From positions 2,728,001 to 2,792,000 of the forward strand of contig NZ_UESZ01000001.1 in the NCBI RefSeq assembly GCF_900108585.1: DNA of 64,000 nucleotides, given 5' to 3'. Positions 54,501-64,000 of this stretch are shown here, piece after piece. The notes beneath the pieces are model-generated. The model had not been told where the DNA came from, did no database searches, and saw only the letters and a list, made by a program, of their open reading frames with translations. Source of the stretch: Branchiibius hedensis. GTDB taxonomy: Bacteria; Actinomycetota; Actinomycetes; Actinomycetales; Dermatophilaceae. The stretch's first letter is position 1. Each line of letters starts with the position of its first letter. The position numbers and the translations under genes were made by a program.

Positions 54501-55478
54501 ATCGCGGATCTCACCGCCGGCACCGGTCGCGGCGCCGGGGAACGGGCTGATGGCCGTCGGGTGGTTGTGCGTCTCGACCTTCATCAGGACGTGTACGTCG
54601 TCCTCGCGACCGCGGTAGGCCGAGGGGCCGTCGGCTGCAGACGGCAGGAAGCGCGTGCGGCTTCCGCCTTCCATCACCGACGCGTTGTCCTTGTAGGCGA
54701 CGACCGTGCCCGCACCTGCGACCTGCTCGGTGTGCCGGATCATCCCGAACAGGGACCGCGTCTCGGCCTGTCCGTCGACGATGAAGTCGGCATTGAAGAT
54801 CTTGTGTCGGCAATGCTCGGAGTTGGCCTGCGCGAACATCATCAGCTCGACGTCGGTGGGGTTGCGCTGCAGGCCGGTGAAGGACTCCACCAGGTAGTCG
54901 ATCTCGTCGTCGGACAGGGCCAGGCCGAGGTCGCGGTTGGCTTCTTCCAGCGCCGAACGGCCATGCCGCAGGATGTCGATGTGCTCCATCGGCTCGGGGT
55001 CGCGCTCGGCGAACAGCGCCGCGGCGTCGTCGCGCGCTGGGAACGCCACCTCGATCATCCGGTCGTGCAGCACGTCGGCGCACGCTGCCCAGTCGGCTTG
55101 CGTCAACGGCGCGGACGAGGCCACGGTGAACTCGGTGACCCGTTCGATGCGCTGCACTTCGACACCGCAGTTGTGCGCGATGTCCGTGGCCTTGGACGCC
55201 CACGGCGAGATCGTGCCAAGGCGCGGAGCCACCACGACGAGAGCTCCGGTTGCGCCGGGAACCCAGGGGTCGCCGTACGTCAAGAGCCGCTCGACCGTCT
55301 CGTGGACCTCTGGTGAGAGCGGCGCGGCGCTGGCCACCCAATGCACGTAGCGGGCGCTGACCGCGGTGACGGTCGGGACGACGGCCTGCAGGCGCGTGAC
55401 CAGCCCGGCTGCGCGGAACGGGGAGAGGGCATTGCCTCCGGGGACGACGGTGAGCACGTGATCGTGCGCAGCGGGCAT
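51600..55478 (-). CDS. purL: Phosphoribosylformylglycinamidine synthase, single-chain PurL
   Basis: 1292 residues, makes FGAM from FGAR, glutamine and ATP in purine synthesis. Residues 1-140 PurS-like; middle PurL domains ([75 protein letters not shown]); C-terminal glutaminase with [27 protein letters not shown] (Cys about residue 1136) and IAVAHGEG. This is the E. coli/Salmonella-type architecture; most actinobacteria have separate PurS, PurQ and PurL. The start is ATG 55478. It ends with [15 protein letters not shown] as usual. Confidence 0.93.
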   Translation of the reverse strand: MPAAHDHVLTVVPGGNALSPFRAAGLVTRLQAVVPTVTAVSARYVHWVASAAPLSPEVHETVERLLTYGDPWVPGATGALVVVAPRLGTISPWASKATDIAHNCGVEVQRIERVTEFTVASSAPLTQADWAACADVLHDRMIEVAFPARDDAAALFAERDPEPMEHIDILRHGRSALEEANRDLGLALSDDEIDYLVESFTGLQRNPTDVELMMFAQANSEHCRHKIFNADFIVDGQAETRSLFGMIRHTEQVAGAGTVVAYKDNASVMEGGSRTRFLPSAADGPSAYRGREDDVHVLMKVETHNHPTAISPFPGAATGAGGEIRDEGATGRGSAPKAGLTGFVVSNLHLPDTEESWETEQYGAPSHIASPLEIMIEGPIGAAAFNNEFGRPGLGGFFRVYEQTVDGVRRGYHKPIMSAGGLGTISADLVEKIPFPAGTLLIQLGGPGMRIGMGGGAASSMAAGTNAASLDFDSVQRGNPEIERRAQEVINHCWSLGPQENPILAIHDVGAGGLSNAFPELVDDAGLGARFDLSAVPLEESGLAPKEIWCNESQERYVVAIAPSSLPQFRALCERERCPYAVVGVAADDGELVVTSSADDTPADTPIDMPMQVLLGKPPRMTRDVTRVVRNGTDFDESAIDVREAAYAVLRHPSVASKRFLITIADRTVGGLTHRDQMVGPWQVPVADVAVTLADHVGFAGEAMASGERTPLAAKDAPASGRMAVGEALTNLLAAPVPSLSRVKLSCNWMAACGEPGEDAALYDTVSAVAMELCPALGISVPVGKDSLSMRTRWSEDGVTKQVTSPVSLVVTAFASLPDVRGTWTPALQGDSKLVLVDLGAGKNRLGGSMLAQVSGGFGSEVPDLDDPDQVLALADALAELRSADLVTAYHDRSDGGLWAAACEMAFAGATGVSLEVPSVAALFTEELGVLLEVPADSLESASGVLRSRGLSFSVVGAPNSTRRVTVSVDGAPTLDESLRDLGQVWDEVSWRIARLRDNPECADQEHAAFAADDDPGLVVAPTFDPSDDVAAPYVAKGVRPKLAVLREQGVNSHVETAFMFDRAGFDAYDVHMTDLQSGRIALDEFTGLVAAGGFSYGDTLGAGEGWARSVLFHPELTDQFREFFHRSGTFGLGICNGCQMFAALADLIPGAEAWPSFTRNVSEQYEARLTQVEVLDSPSVLFAGMAGSRIPIAVAHGEGFANFSARGSLENVHQAVRFVDHVGGIATTYPHNPNGSPQGLTAVTTDDGRFTAMMPHPERVSRNVQMSWTSGPVEQESPWLRIFRNARVFVG

Positions 55479-55552
55479 GCGTGGGTCTCCCGGGGTTACG
55501 CGGCGGTGTTCACCCTCAGGCTACCGGTGGCCGGGGCTGCTAGCGTCATGCG

Positions 55553-56641
55553 GTGCTCAGCGCCCACGAGGTGCTCGATCTTGCGGCACGGGTCGGGCCG
55601 GTGCTCGTCTTCCTGGTCGCTATCACAGTGGTCGCCGAAATCGCTTCGATCGCGGGCGTGTTCGACGTTGCGGCGCACTGGGCAGCGCGAGCCGGTGGTC
55701 GCCGTACCTGGCGATTGTGGCTCTTGATCGTGGCGCTGGCCTGCGTGAGCACCATCGTGTTGAGCCTGGACACCACCGCGGTGCTCCTGACCCCGGTCGC
55801 GATCACGGTCGCCGCCCAGGTGGGGGTCTCGCCGGTGCCGTTCGCGATGACGACGCTGTGGCTGGCGAACACCGCCTCGCTGCTGCTGCCGGTCTCGAAC
55901 CTGACCAATCTGTTGGCGCTGCACCACGTCGCGTCCACGAGCGCCTACCTGCGGTTGTCCTGGGCGCCCGCGCTGGCCGCGATCGCGGCGACCGTGCTCG
56001 TGCTGGCTCTGCGCCATCGTCGGGTTCTGAGGGGAACGTACGACGTGCCGTCGCCTCCGTCGCCGCACGACCGGGTCCTGCTGTGGTCGGCCGGGTGCGT
56101 GTGTGTGCTGCTGGGGCCGCTCTTCGTGACCGGGCTGGTGCCTGCTGTGCCGGCCACGGTTGCGGCGGTATTCCTGGCCGTCGTGCTCTTCGTGCGCGAC
56201 CGGTCCCGGCTGCGGGAGATCGCCGTGCCGTGGCGGCTGGTGGTCGGTGTGGTCGTGTTGTTCCTCGTGGTGCAACTGGCACTCGACCACGGGCTGCGGT
56301 CCTTGCTGGGCTCGGCGGTCGGCTCGGGCGTAGGCACTCTCGATCTCTTCCGGCTGGCGTTCACCGGCGGGGTGTCAGCGAACCTCGTCAATAACCTGCC
56401 GGCCTACCTGGCCCTCGAATCGGTGGCGTCCGACGCGCCCGCCCGGCTGATAGCCCTGCTGATCGGGGTGAACGCGGGTCCGCTGGTCACGGTGTGGGCG
56501 TCGCTGGCGACGTTGCTGTGGCGGCAGCGGTGCCGGGCAGCCGGGCTTTCCATCTCGACGCGCCGACTGGCTCTCGAAGGGTTCGTTGCGGCGGTCGCGT
56601 CCGTCGCGGCGGCAACCGTGGCCCTGGTCGTGGTCGCCTGA
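55553..56641 (+). CDS. SLC13/ArsB-like permease
   Basis: 362 residues, about 10 TM. LSLDTTAVLLTPVAI and LANTASLLLPVSNLTNLLAL in the first half, GGVSANLVNNLPAYLALE in the second, are the anion-transporter repeats of the IT superfamily (ArsB/SLC13). Substrate not known. Starts GTG 55553, divergent from purL (74 bases). Confidence 0.72.
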   Translation: MLSAHEVLDLAARVGPVLVFLVAITVVAEIASIAGVFDVAAHWAARAGGRRTWRLWLLIVALACVSTIVLSLDTTAVLLTPVAITVAAQVGVSPVPFAMTTLWLANTASLLLPVSNLTNLLALHHVASTSAYLRLSWAPALAAIAATVLVLALRHRRVLRGTYDVPSPPSPHDRVLLWSAGCVCVLLGPLFVTGLVPAVPATVAAVFLAVVLFVRDRSRLREIAVPWRLVVGVVVLFLVVQLALDHGLRSLLGSAVGSGVGTLDLFRLAFTGGVSANLVNNLPAYLALESVASDAPARLIALLIGVNAGPLVTVWASLATLLWRQRCRAAGLSISTRRLALEGFVAAVASVAAATVALVVVA

Positions 56642-56870
56642 TCTGATGGTGGCCCGATCTACTGCTCACCGTCTCGACGCGGCTTCGTCGCGGCTGCTTC
56701 GTTCCGGACGGCCGACGGCGCGGCTGTGGACGTCTCGGCTGTGGATAGCCGTGGACGCTGGGCGGTTATCCACACTGGCTGATTTCCTTCTTCTGACTGT
56801 CGGTGCTGGCTCGTAGTCTCTTCTCAGTCCGGTTCGGGTTTCTCGTGGGGACGGGAAGGGGGTGGAGTCA

Positions 56871-58361
56871 ATGGTGGGTGTTGTCACTGGCGGTTCGGTC
56901 ACGGAAAGCACTGTGCCGCCCGGTGTTTCATGGGCGGGCGGGGTGGCCGGGGTGCATGCCGCGGTGGATGCGTTGACCGCCTGCCGCTCAAACGGCGACC
57001 TGGGCAGCGATCCGTCGGTCACCGACGACGATCTGCGCTCGCTCAGTTCGTCGCTGGCCCGGGCGAAAGCCCGGATCGACGCCGCCTTGATGGTGTTGGC
57101 GCGGGGGTTACACGACCGGGACACCGCCCGGACGGTCGGCGCGACCAGCACCGGGCAACTGTTGGCGGCTGATTTCGGGGGTGACCGGCGCGAGGGCAAC
57201 GCCCTGGTCCGTGCCGCGATCCACCTGTCCAACACCCCGGTCGTGGAAGACGCGTTAGCTGAGGGTCGGGTGAATCGGGAACAAGCCGGGATCATCGCCA
57301 AAGCCCTCACCCACCTCCCCGTCGCCGTGGCCACCGAGGACCGGGTCCGCGCCCAAGAATCGCTACTCGATGCGGCCCGGTTGTTGTCGATCCAGGACCT
57401 GGGCCGGGCCGCGACCCGCGCCGCCGACGCCTTCAAGACCCCGGCCGAGGCGGACGAGCACGAAGAGAACCAACTACAAGCCCGGGAACGCCGCGCCGCC
57501 CGGGCGGCCCGGTTCTGGATGCGCGACAACCGCGACGGCACCCACCGCGGCGGCTTCACCGTCCCCGACACCGAAGCCGAAATGCTCCGCACCGCCATCG
57601 AAGCGTTGTCCGCACCCCGGCGCTACCACCTAGAAGACACCGAACCAGCCGAAGCGGCTGAATCAGGTGAGCCGGGTGAGTCGAGGGATGCTGGGTTGCC
57701 GTCGGACCAGGCGCACCGCCAAGGACGCGCGTTCGCGACCATCTGCACCCACCTACCCGCCGACGCCCTACCCAACGCCGGCGGGATCGCCGCCGTGCTC
57801 ACCGTGAACGTCGACTACGACACCCTCACCGGCCAGGTGGGTCCCGGCACGCTGCCCTCCGGGGCCCGGATCTCCGCCAGCAAAGCACGCGAGATCGGCT
57901 GCGGGGCCGGGATCCTGCCCCAAGTCCTCGGCGGCAAGTCACTGCCCCTGGACCTGGGCCAGACGCAACGGTTCTTCAACGCCACCCAACGCCGCGCCCT
58001 GGCCCTGCGAGACCGAGGCTGCGCCTACCCCGGCTGCGACCGCCCACCGCACTGGTGCGAAGGCCACCACTGGCGAAACCCCTGGACACCCCACAACCCC
58101 GAGGACCCCCATGGCGGCACTGATCTGGACAACGGGTGCCTGCTGTGCGCCCACCACCACCGGCTCGTGCACGACCGCCACGTAGAAACAAGGGAGAAAG
58201 ACGGGTACCTGGAATTCCTGGTCCCACCGGTCATCGGACAGAAAACCAGAACCGGGTACGGCGGCGACCTGTTCACCCCCGACAACCCACCCGGCCGATT
58301 GCAATGGCAACGCAACTACCACTGGTCAGCGCACAACCCACCCGACCGCAAAAGCGCCTGA
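56871..58361 (+). CDS. DUF222 / HNH endonuclease (13E12 type)
   Basis: 496 residues. The DUF222 region (ATTGQLLAADF-type, AGIIAKALTHLPVAV) covers 40-360; the HNH is at 385-450 (CAYPGCDRPPHWCEGHHWRNP, GCLLCAHHHRLVHD). In actinobacteria this family is multi-copy and mobile-looking, without settled function. The ATG 56871 is used, a GTG 9 bases earlier is possible. Close to an IS256 element. Confidence 0.83.
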   Translation: MVGVVTGGSVTESTVPPGVSWAGGVAGVHAAVDALTACRSNGDLGSDPSVTDDDLRSLSSSLARAKARIDAALMVLARGLHDRDTARTVGATSTGQLLAADFGGDRREGNALVRAAIHLSNTPVVEDALAEGRVNREQAGIIAKALTHLPVAVATEDRVRAQESLLDAARLLSIQDLGRAATRAADAFKTPAEADEHEENQLQARERRAARAARFWMRDNRDGTHRGGFTVPDTEAEMLRTAIEALSAPRRYHLEDTEPAEAAESGEPGESRDAGLPSDQAHRQGRAFATICTHLPADALPNAGGIAAVLTVNVDYDTLTGQVGPGTLPSGARISASKAREIGCGAGILPQVLGGKSLPLDLGQTQRFFNATQRRALALRDRGCAYPGCDRPPHWCEGHHWRNPWTPHNPEDPHGGTDLDNGCLLCAHHHRLVHDRHVETREKDGYLEFLVPPVIGQKTRTGYGGDLFTPDNPPGRLQWQRNYHWSAHNPPDRKSA

Positions 58362-58482
58362 GGTGGGCTCGCGGGCTCGCAACGTCCGAGATCCGCACTA
58401 TCTCGGAGGTTCGGTTGATCAAACAACCGAGAAGGTGCAGATCTCCTAGACAGTGAGGCGGTCTGGGGATGTAGTCAACTAC

Positions 58483-59874
58483 GGGTCCGTCTGATTCTTT
58501 GTGTAAGTGGCATCGGCTAGTTCAGACCTAGGCGGTCGCCGTAGGTCATGGATAGTACGTTCAGGATGTTCTTCCAGCCGGCGATCTGCCCGGTGGGGTT
58601 GGGTCGGTTCTTCTGCCGCTCCAACACCGCGAGGTAGAGCACCTTCAACGCGGATTGCTCGTCCGGGAAATGGCCCCGTCGACGTGTCGCTGCCCGGAAC
58701 CGGGCGTTCAACGACTCGATCCCGTTGGTCGTATAGATCAGTTTGCGGACCTCGACAGGGAAGTCCAGGAACGGGATGAACTCGGTCCAGGAGTTGCGCC
58801 ACATCCGCACCATCGCCGGATACAGCGGTTCCCACTGCTGCGCGAAGGTCTCGAACTCGGTTTCGGCCGCCGCCAGCGACGGGGCGGTGTAGATCCGCTT
58901 GAGGTCGCGGGTGATGGCCTGCCAGTACTTCTTGGAGGCGTACCGCAGACTGTTGCGGACCAAATGCACCACACACGTTTGCACCGTGGCGGCCGGCCAG
59001 GTCGCCGTGATCGCCTCGGGCAAGCCTTTGAGGCCGTCGCAGCACACGATGCACGCATCGAGGATGCCACGATTCTTCAAGTCCGACAGCATGTTCATCC
59101 ACTGCTTGGCTCCTTCCCCACCCGATGGGCCGACCCACAACCCCAGGACATCGCGGAAACCGTTGAGGTCTATACCGATTGCCACATACACCGGACGGTT
59201 CGCGACCGTCCCTTCGCGGACCTTCAGCACGATCGCGTCGATCAGGATCACCGGGTAGATCGCGTCCAACGGACGCGCCGACCACGCCTTCATGTCACCC
59301 AGGACCTGGTCGGTGACCCGCGAGACCAGGTCCCGGGAAACATCGGTGTCGTACACCTGGGACAGGTGAGCGGCGATGTCCCCGGTGGTCATGCCCTTCG
59401 CGTACAGCGAAATCACGGCCTCATCGAACCCGGCCAGGCGGCGCTGGTGCTTGGGCACGATCTGCGGTTCGAACGTGCCGGCCCGATCCCGCGGAACCTG
59501 GATCTGCACGTCCCCGATCTCGGTGCGCACCGTCTTGGGGCTGGAGCCATTGCGGGAGTTGCCGCCATCGCGGCCGTTGACCGCGTGCTTGTCATACCCC
59601 AGGTGGGCGCTCATCTCGGCCTCCAGGGCTGCCTGCAGGACCCGCCGCGTCAGCGTCGTCAACAACCCACCCTCACCGGTCAAAGCGACCTGCCGCTCGA
59701 CCGCCGAAGCGACCAGCTGCTGCGCCAGATCATCAACGTCAACCGACTCGGCCGACGACCTCGCCACCAACTCACCATGCGCTTGCTCATCAGACATGAC
59801 GCGATCTTCCTTCCGCCCCAGCCAAAGCCAGGGACGTCACGCCAAGCCACTTACACAAAGTTTCGGACAGACCC
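58483..59874 (-). mobile_element. IS256-family element, copy 2
   Basis: 1392 bp, same length and orientation as copy 1. It is flanked by an 8-bp target duplication TCAACTAC (58475-58482 and 59875-59882). It inserted 8 bases before the stop of the acyl-CoA synthetase gene on the minus strand (outside it), so the gene is intact. Recent insertion. Confidence 0.93.
58517..59797 (-). CDS. IS256-family transposase (copy 2)
   Basis: 426 residues, identical in nearly all positions to copy 1 (differences such as AVNGRDGG for AVAGRDGG, GDMKAW for GEMKAW). Transposase_mut with the same Asp-Asp-Glu motifs. Intact. Confidence 0.92.
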   Translation of the reverse strand: MSDEQAHGELVARSSAESVDVDDLAQQLVASAVERQVALTGEGGLLTTLTRRVLQAALEAEMSAHLGYDKHAVNGRDGGNSRNGSSPKTVRTEIGDVQIQVPRDRAGTFEPQIVPKHQRRLAGFDEAVISLYAKGMTTGDIAAHLSQVYDTDVSRDLVSRVTDQVLGDMKAWSARPLDAIYPVILIDAIVLKVREGTVANRPVYVAIGIDLNGFRDVLGLWVGPSGGEGAKQWMNMLSDLKNRGILDACIVCCDGLKGLPEAITATWPAATVQTCVVHLVRNSLRYASKKYWQAITRDLKRIYTAPSLAAAETEFETFAQQWEPLYPAMVRMWRNSWTEFIPFLDFPVEVRKLIYTTNGIESLNARFRAATRRRGHFPDEQSALKVLYLAVLERQKNRPNPTGQIAGWKNILNVLSMTYGDRLGLN

Positions 59875-59882
59875 TCAACTAC

Positions 59883-61490
59883 CTACTCGCGCAGTGCGGC
59901 TCGGACCTCGTGCTTCTGGACTTTGCCGGTGGCGGTCTTCGGCAGCTCGGGCAGGACCGTGACCTGTTTGGGGACCTGGAAGCCGGCGAGTCGCTGCTTC
60001 GCGGCTGCGATCACGTCGTCGGCCAACTGCGCTGGGTCCACGGAGCCGTCGGCGACCACGACCGCGGTGACCGCTTCGCCCCAGCGCTCGTGGGGCACGC
60101 CGACGACGCAGCACTCCGCCACCCCGGGCACCCCGCCGACGACCCGCTCGACGATCACCGACGACACGTTCTCGCCACCAGACTTGATGATGTCCTTGAC
60201 CCGGTCGGTGAACCACACGACCGCGTCCTTGTCGATGTGCCCGACGTCGCCGCTGTGGAACCAGCCACCGGCGAAGGCTGCCGCGTTGGCAGCCGGGTTG
60301 TTCCAGTAGCCGGCGCACACGTTGCCGCCGCGGTAGACGATCTCGCCGGTCTCATCGATCCCGACCACTTCGCCGCCGCCGGGTTGCATGATCCCCACGT
60401 CCAGGGTGGGCACCGCCGAACCCCAGGAGTTCGGAGCACTGTGCCGGTGCTCGGGGAACTGCATCACGGTGGCCGGCACAACCTCCGTCTGGCCCGAGCC
60501 CAGAATGACGTCAGCGTTGGTGAACGTGTCATCGACCGCCGCCAGCAACTCGTCCGGCATCGGCGCCATCGCATAGATCGCCGTGGTCACCCCGCTGACG
60601 TCCCGCGGTTTGGCCTTCTGAGCCGCCAGGGTCGCCGCCCACATCATCGGCAACATCATCGTGTGCGTGACGTTCTCCCGCTCGATGAGGTCGAGAACGG
60701 CGTTCGGATCGAAGGCCGGCAGCAGCACCGCCGTACCGCCGACGGTCAACATCGGCTGGGTCAGCGTGTTCAACGCCGTCGTGTGGAACATCGGCAACAC
60801 CACCAGCATCGTCGGTGACTGCAAGCCCCAGGTCTGCCGGGTCACGATCACATCGGACAACAGCGCGATCTGCAGGGACACATGGCTGACCAACACACCC
60901 TTGGGCCGTGAGGTCGTGCCGGAGGTGTAGAGACACTGCACGATGTCCCGGTCGTCGACGATGACCTCGACCGGCACGTCCGAGACACTCGCCGTCCAGG
61001 CGTCCCAATCCTCCGTCCGGACCCGCTCGAACGGCTCACTTCCACCGACCACGATGACCGTCTCGACCAGCGGCAGGTCCGGCAACAGAGCAGCGACCCG
61101 TGGCGCGAACACCGCATCGACCACGATCACCGTCGCCTGCGCATCGGCCAGGATCCACCGCTGGTCCGCCGCCGTCAGCACGATGTTCACCGGCATCGCA
61201 ACCATCCCGGACTTCGCGCACCCGTAGTAGGTGGCCAGCATCCGCCAGGAGTTCATCATCAGCATCGCCACCGGGCTCTGCGCCGGAAGGCCCAGGTCGA
61301 GCAGAGCGCGAGCGACGTGCTCGGCGGAGTCGTTCAACTCGGCGTACGTCACCCGGTCGGCACCGTCGACCACGGCGACCCGGTCGGGGAACATGCCCGC
61401 CATCCGGCGCAGCGAGTCACCAATGTTGACCCGCGTGGCCAGGTTGTATTCCAGCGGATCGACCTGCGACACATCAGCTTTCATGACCAT
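59883..61490 (-). CDS. Acyl-CoA synthetase (AMP-forming)
   Basis: 535 residues of the ANL superfamily. YTSGTTSRPKGVLVSH is the P-loop, LGSGQTEVVPATV the A5 region, GGWFHSGDVGHID and DRVKDIIKSGGENVSS the A7/A8 hinge, and KTATGKVQKHEVR has the A10 Lys. It activates an unidentified carboxylic or fatty acid. Starts ATG 61490. It follows the second synthetase at 21 bases, in one transcript of two synthetases and an acyl-CoA dehydrogenase. Confidence 0.85.
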   Translation of the reverse strand: MVMKADVSQVDPLEYNLATRVNIGDSLRRMAGMFPDRVAVVDGADRVTYAELNDSAEHVARALLDLGLPAQSPVAMLMMNSWRMLATYYGCAKSGMVAMPVNIVLTAADQRWILADAQATVIVVDAVFAPRVAALLPDLPLVETVIVVGGSEPFERVRTEDWDAWTASVSDVPVEVIVDDRDIVQCLYTSGTTSRPKGVLVSHVSLQIALLSDVIVTRQTWGLQSPTMLVVLPMFHTTALNTLTQPMLTVGGTAVLLPAFDPNAVLDLIERENVTHTMMLPMMWAATLAAQKAKPRDVSGVTTAIYAMAPMPDELLAAVDDTFTNADVILGSGQTEVVPATVMQFPEHRHSAPNSWGSAVPTLDVGIMQPGGGEVVGIDETGEIVYRGGNVCAGYWNNPAANAAAFAGGWFHSGDVGHIDKDAVVWFTDRVKDIIKSGGENVSSVIVERVVGGVPGVAECCVVGVPHERWGEAVTAVVVADGSVDPAQLADDVIAAAKQRLAGFQVPKQVTVLPELPKTATGKVQKHEVRAALRE

Positions 61491-61511
61491 GGTTGCTCCT
61501 TCGTTTGGATG

Positions 61512-63083
61512 TCACCGATTCACGGCACTGGCCGCGCCGCCGTACTCTTCGCGCAGATCCCGTTTGAGCACCTTCCCGGTGGCGGTGCGCGGCAGCGCGT
61601 CGACGAACTCGACCCGTTTTGGCGACTTGAAGTGCGCGACCCGCTCCCGAGTCCACGCCAGCAGGTCCGGCCCGCTCACCTGACCATCCGGTGTCAGCGC
61701 CACCACGGCCACGATCGACTCACCCCATGCGGTGTCCGGTACGCCGATCACAGCCACCTCGTTCACCGCCGGGTGGCGGTACATCACCTGCTCGACTTCG
61801 ATGGGATAGACGTTCTCACCACCGGTGATGATCATGTCCTTCTTGCGGTCGACCAGCGTGTAGAAGCCTGCCTCGTCGCGGCGACCCAGGTCACCGGAAT
61901 GGAACCAGCCGCCACGCATCGCCTCAGCCGTCGCCTCCGGCTTCTTCCAGTACCCGACCATGACGTTCGGCCCCCGGATCACCAACTCGCCGACCGCACC
62001 GACCGGCACATCCTCGCCGGCCTCGTCGACCAACCGGAACTCGACGTGCATCAGCGGCTTGCCGATGGATCCGGCGTGCTCGAGCACCTGGTCGGGCTGC
62101 AAACAGGAAGCGTTCGGTGAGGTCTCGGTCATCCCGAAACCCTCGGTGAACTGCACACCCCTCGCGCGCATCCCCTCGATCACCACGATCGGGCACGGCG
62201 CGCCGCCGCTGACCGCCGTCCGCAAGGAGGACAGATCCCGTTCGGCAAACGATGGCGCGTTCAACACCGCGGCCCACATCGCCGGGACCAGGAACGCGTT
62301 GGTGATCCGGTGCCGTTCGGCCAGTTCGAGCCACGAGTCGGGAGTGAACGCCTCCTGGATCACCGTGCACGCCCCGAGATAGAGGTACGGCGCGGTGTGC
62401 ACCCCGAGGGCACCGATGTGGAACAGCGGCGCACTGGACAACGTGACGTCCCGGCCGTTGTTGCCCTCACCCAGGCCCAGCCCGTTGAAGACGTTCCACT
62501 GGAAGTTGCCGTGGGTCAGCATCGCGCCCTTCGGCGCGCCGGTCGTGCCCGAGGTGTACATCAGCACACACACCTCATCGAGGTCGATGGGCAGGGTGAC
62601 CCGGTCCGGGTTTCCGCTGCGCAGGAAAGCCTCGTACTCACTGTCCGCGGCCCGGTCAGCCGACGTCGGCACGGCGATGCGCTCGCGGACCGCCGTACCC
62701 TCCGAGCAGGCGGCCTCGGCCAGCTTGGACAGGGACGTGGATTCGAACAGCACGGTGGCGCCGCTGTCGGCCAGCACGTACCGGACCTCAGGGGCCGACA
62801 GGCGGAAGTTGACCGGGACGCTGATGGCGCCCAGCTTCGCGACGGCGACGTAGATCTCCATCATCGCCACGCTGTTCAGCGTCAGCATCGCGACACGATC
62901 GCCGCGGCCGATACCGCGGCCCCTGAGCGCATCGGCCAGCTGATCGGTGCGAACCTCGAGTTGGGCGTAGCTGGTCACCTCGCCGGATTCGGCACTGATC
63001 AGCGCCGGGCGTTCCGGGTTGCGCAGCGCGTGTTTGGTGACCCAGTCACCGAAGCCGGCATCGACGCCGAGTGCGTGGTCCAT
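61512..63083 (-). CDS. Acyl-CoA synthetase (long-chain type)
   Basis: 523 residues. MYTSGTTGAPKGAMLTHGN P-loop, EGFGMTETSP A5, GGWFHSGDLGRRDEAG and DRKKDMIITGGENVYP hinge, RTATGKVLKRDLR with the A10 Lys. A typical FadD-like enzyme. It is 3 bases after the acyl-CoA dehydrogenase stop. Two synthetases in tandem imply different acids. Confidence 0.87.
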   Translation of the reverse strand: MDHALGVDAGFGDWVTKHALRNPERPALISAESGEVTSYAQLEVRTDQLADALRGRGIGRGDRVAMLTLNSVAMMEIYVAVAKLGAISVPVNFRLSAPEVRYVLADSGATVLFESTSLSKLAEAACSEGTAVRERIAVPTSADRAADSEYEAFLRSGNPDRVTLPIDLDEVCVLMYTSGTTGAPKGAMLTHGNFQWNVFNGLGLGEGNNGRDVTLSSAPLFHIGALGVHTAPYLYLGACTVIQEAFTPDSWLELAERHRITNAFLVPAMWAAVLNAPSFAERDLSSLRTAVSGGAPCPIVVIEGMRARGVQFTEGFGMTETSPNASCLQPDQVLEHAGSIGKPLMHVEFRLVDEAGEDVPVGAVGELVIRGPNVMVGYWKKPEATAEAMRGGWFHSGDLGRRDEAGFYTLVDRKKDMIITGGENVYPIEVEQVMYRHPAVNEVAVIGVPDTAWGESIVAVVALTPDGQVSGPDLLAWTRERVAHFKSPKRVEFVDALPRTATGKVLKRDLREEYGGAASAVNR

Positions 63084-63086
63084 GGT

Positions 63087-64000
63087 TCAGCTCAACGGGT
63101 AGCCGTCGATGCGGGCGACGACCTGCAACATGACTTCGTCAGCGCCGCCGCCGATGGAGGCGAGCCGGGCGTCGCGGAACATCCGCGCCGTCCAGGTCTC
63201 CTCCATGTAGCCGATACCGCCGTGGAACTGCAGGCACATGTCCGCGACCTCACGCACCAGCCGGCCCGCCTCCCACTTGGCGATCGAAGCCATCCGGGTG
63301 ATGTCCTCCCCCGCGAGCACCGCCTCGCAGACCGCCTGGTTGTGATGCCGCAGCAGGTCGTTGCGCGCCGCGAGCTCGGTCAGCCGGAAGGCGATGTACT
63401 GGTGCTGCGCCAGCGCCTTGCCGAAGGTCTTGCGCTGCAACAGGTAGTCGCGGGTCTTCTCCAGGGCGACATCGACCTGGCCGACGATGGAGTAGGCCGC
63501 GGCCATCCGCTCGATGACGAATTGCTCCATCTGCTGCTGGAAACCGCGACCGATCGTGCCGATCGTGTTCTCGACGGGCACCCGCACCTGGTCCAGGACC
63601 AGTTCGGCGGTGTCGGACGACCGGTTCCCGAGCTTGTCCAGTTTGCGGGCGACCGAGAACCCTTCGGACGCCGTGGGTACGACGATCTGGGACATCCCGC
63701 GGTAGCCACCCTCATCGGAGGTGCGGACCAACAAACAGACCCAGTCGGCCTGCACCCCGTTGGTGATGTAGAGCTTGCGCCCGGTGATCACCCAGTCGTC
63801 GCCATCCCTGGTCGCCCGGGTGCGCAGCGCCGACACATCGGATCCGGTATCCGGCTCGGTCACCCCGATGGCGGCGACCATCTCACCGGCGATCGCCGGT
63901 TTCAGGAACTTCTGCCGCAGTTCGGGCGAACCGTACTTCGCCAGTGAGGGGGTGGCCATGTTCGCCTGCACATTGATCGCCATCGAGACGCCACCGGCGG
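63087..64000 (-). CDS. Acyl-CoA dehydrogenase, partial (5' end outside window)
   Basis: About 304 visible residues, open to the window end. GVTEPDTGSDVSALRTRAT, YITNGVQADWVCLLVRT, GIGYMEETWTARMFRDARL (base region) and GGADEVMLQVVAR at the C-terminus. First gene of the fatty-acid activation operon; its N-terminal domain lies beyond 64000. Confidence 0.85.
   Translation of the reverse strand, partial: AGGVSMAINVQANMATPSLAKYGSPELRQKFLKPAIAGEMVAAIGVTEPDTGSDVSALRTRATRDGDDWVITGRKLYITNGVQADWVCLLVRTSDEGGYRGMSQIVVPTASEGFSVARKLDKLGNRSSDTAELVLDQVRVPVENTIGTIGRGFQQQMEQFVIERMAAAYSIVGQVDVALEKTRDYLLQRKTFGKALAQHQYIAFRLTELAARNDLLRHHNQAVCEAVLAGEDITRMASIAKWEAGRLVREVADMCLQFHGGIGYMEETWTARMFRDARLASIGGGADEVMLQVVARIDGYPLS

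Noticed and set aside
62310-63947. 545-residue plus-strand frame
   Set aside because: Shadow of the acyl-CoA synthetase and dehydrogenase genes, no motif.

Overview
The window is high-GC, densely coded DNA from an actinobacterium. Several things point there: a furA-katG pair, an F420-type (Ddn-like) oxidoreductase, a DUF222/13E12-type HNH protein, Tat and lipoprotein exporters with actinobacterial style, frequent GTG starts and ATGA/GTGA overlaps. Micrococcales (for example Dermacoccaceae-like) is a plausible home, helped by the single-chain 1292-residue PurL, but no rRNA or marker gene here fixes the genus.

Layout. 1-3.1 kb: end of an SGNH hydrolase gene, then the molybdate importer modABC. 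3.1-7.9 kb: Tat-exported polysaccharide deacetylase, then a tightly overlapped leftward operon of a DUF6421-like protein, an SDR and a threonine aldolase. 8.0-12.9 kb: frameshifted FMN reductase, aldo/keto reductase, flavin split-barrel protein, and a two-gene operon of a hydroxyacyl dehydrogenase and oleate hydratase. 13.1-17.3 kb: two secreted proteins (one a sedolisin-type S53 protease) and a lipoprotein. 17.4-23.9 kb: a five-gene catabolic operon (transporter, acyl-CoA dehydrogenase, CitE-type lyase, CaiB-type CoA transferase, FAS1-like dehydratase) with a divergent LysR gene, which resembles the itaconate/mesaconate to pyruvate plus acetyl-CoA route. 24-29 kb: aldo/keto reductase, second LysR, split TPP decarboxylase and a frameshifted aldehyde dehydrogenase. 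29-38 kb: cytosine deaminase and permease, zinc alcohol dehydrogenase, ArsR-SRPBCC pair, TetR with a beta-oxidation pair, a Ddn-like protein, DUF2500-like protein.

38-47 kb is the accessory part: an orphan Phd antitoxin under a perfect 26-bp palindrome, a YefM-YoeB module, a remnant IS256 end, an IS110 transposase, a frameshifted IS1634-like element with 15-bp inverted repeats, and the decapitated C-terminus of an RHS polymorphic toxin with a membrane partner gene, cut by an IS256-family element that has no target duplication. It stops at tRNA-Thr(TGT). A 30-base imperfect copy of that tRNA's 3' end at 41.29 kb, in the same orientation, makes a tRNA-targeted island of about 5.6 kb a reasonable hypothesis.

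47-64 kb returns to core genes: katG-furA with a Fur-box palindrome, a VapBC-like pair, an SDR, purL, an anion permease, the HNH protein, a second IS256 copy with a clear 8-bp target duplication, and a fatty-acid activation operon (two acyl-CoA synthetases and an acyl-CoA dehydrogenase that runs off the end). Three single-base frame disruptions (FMN reductase, aldehyde dehydrogenase, IS1634 transposase) need checking against raw reads before being read as biology.
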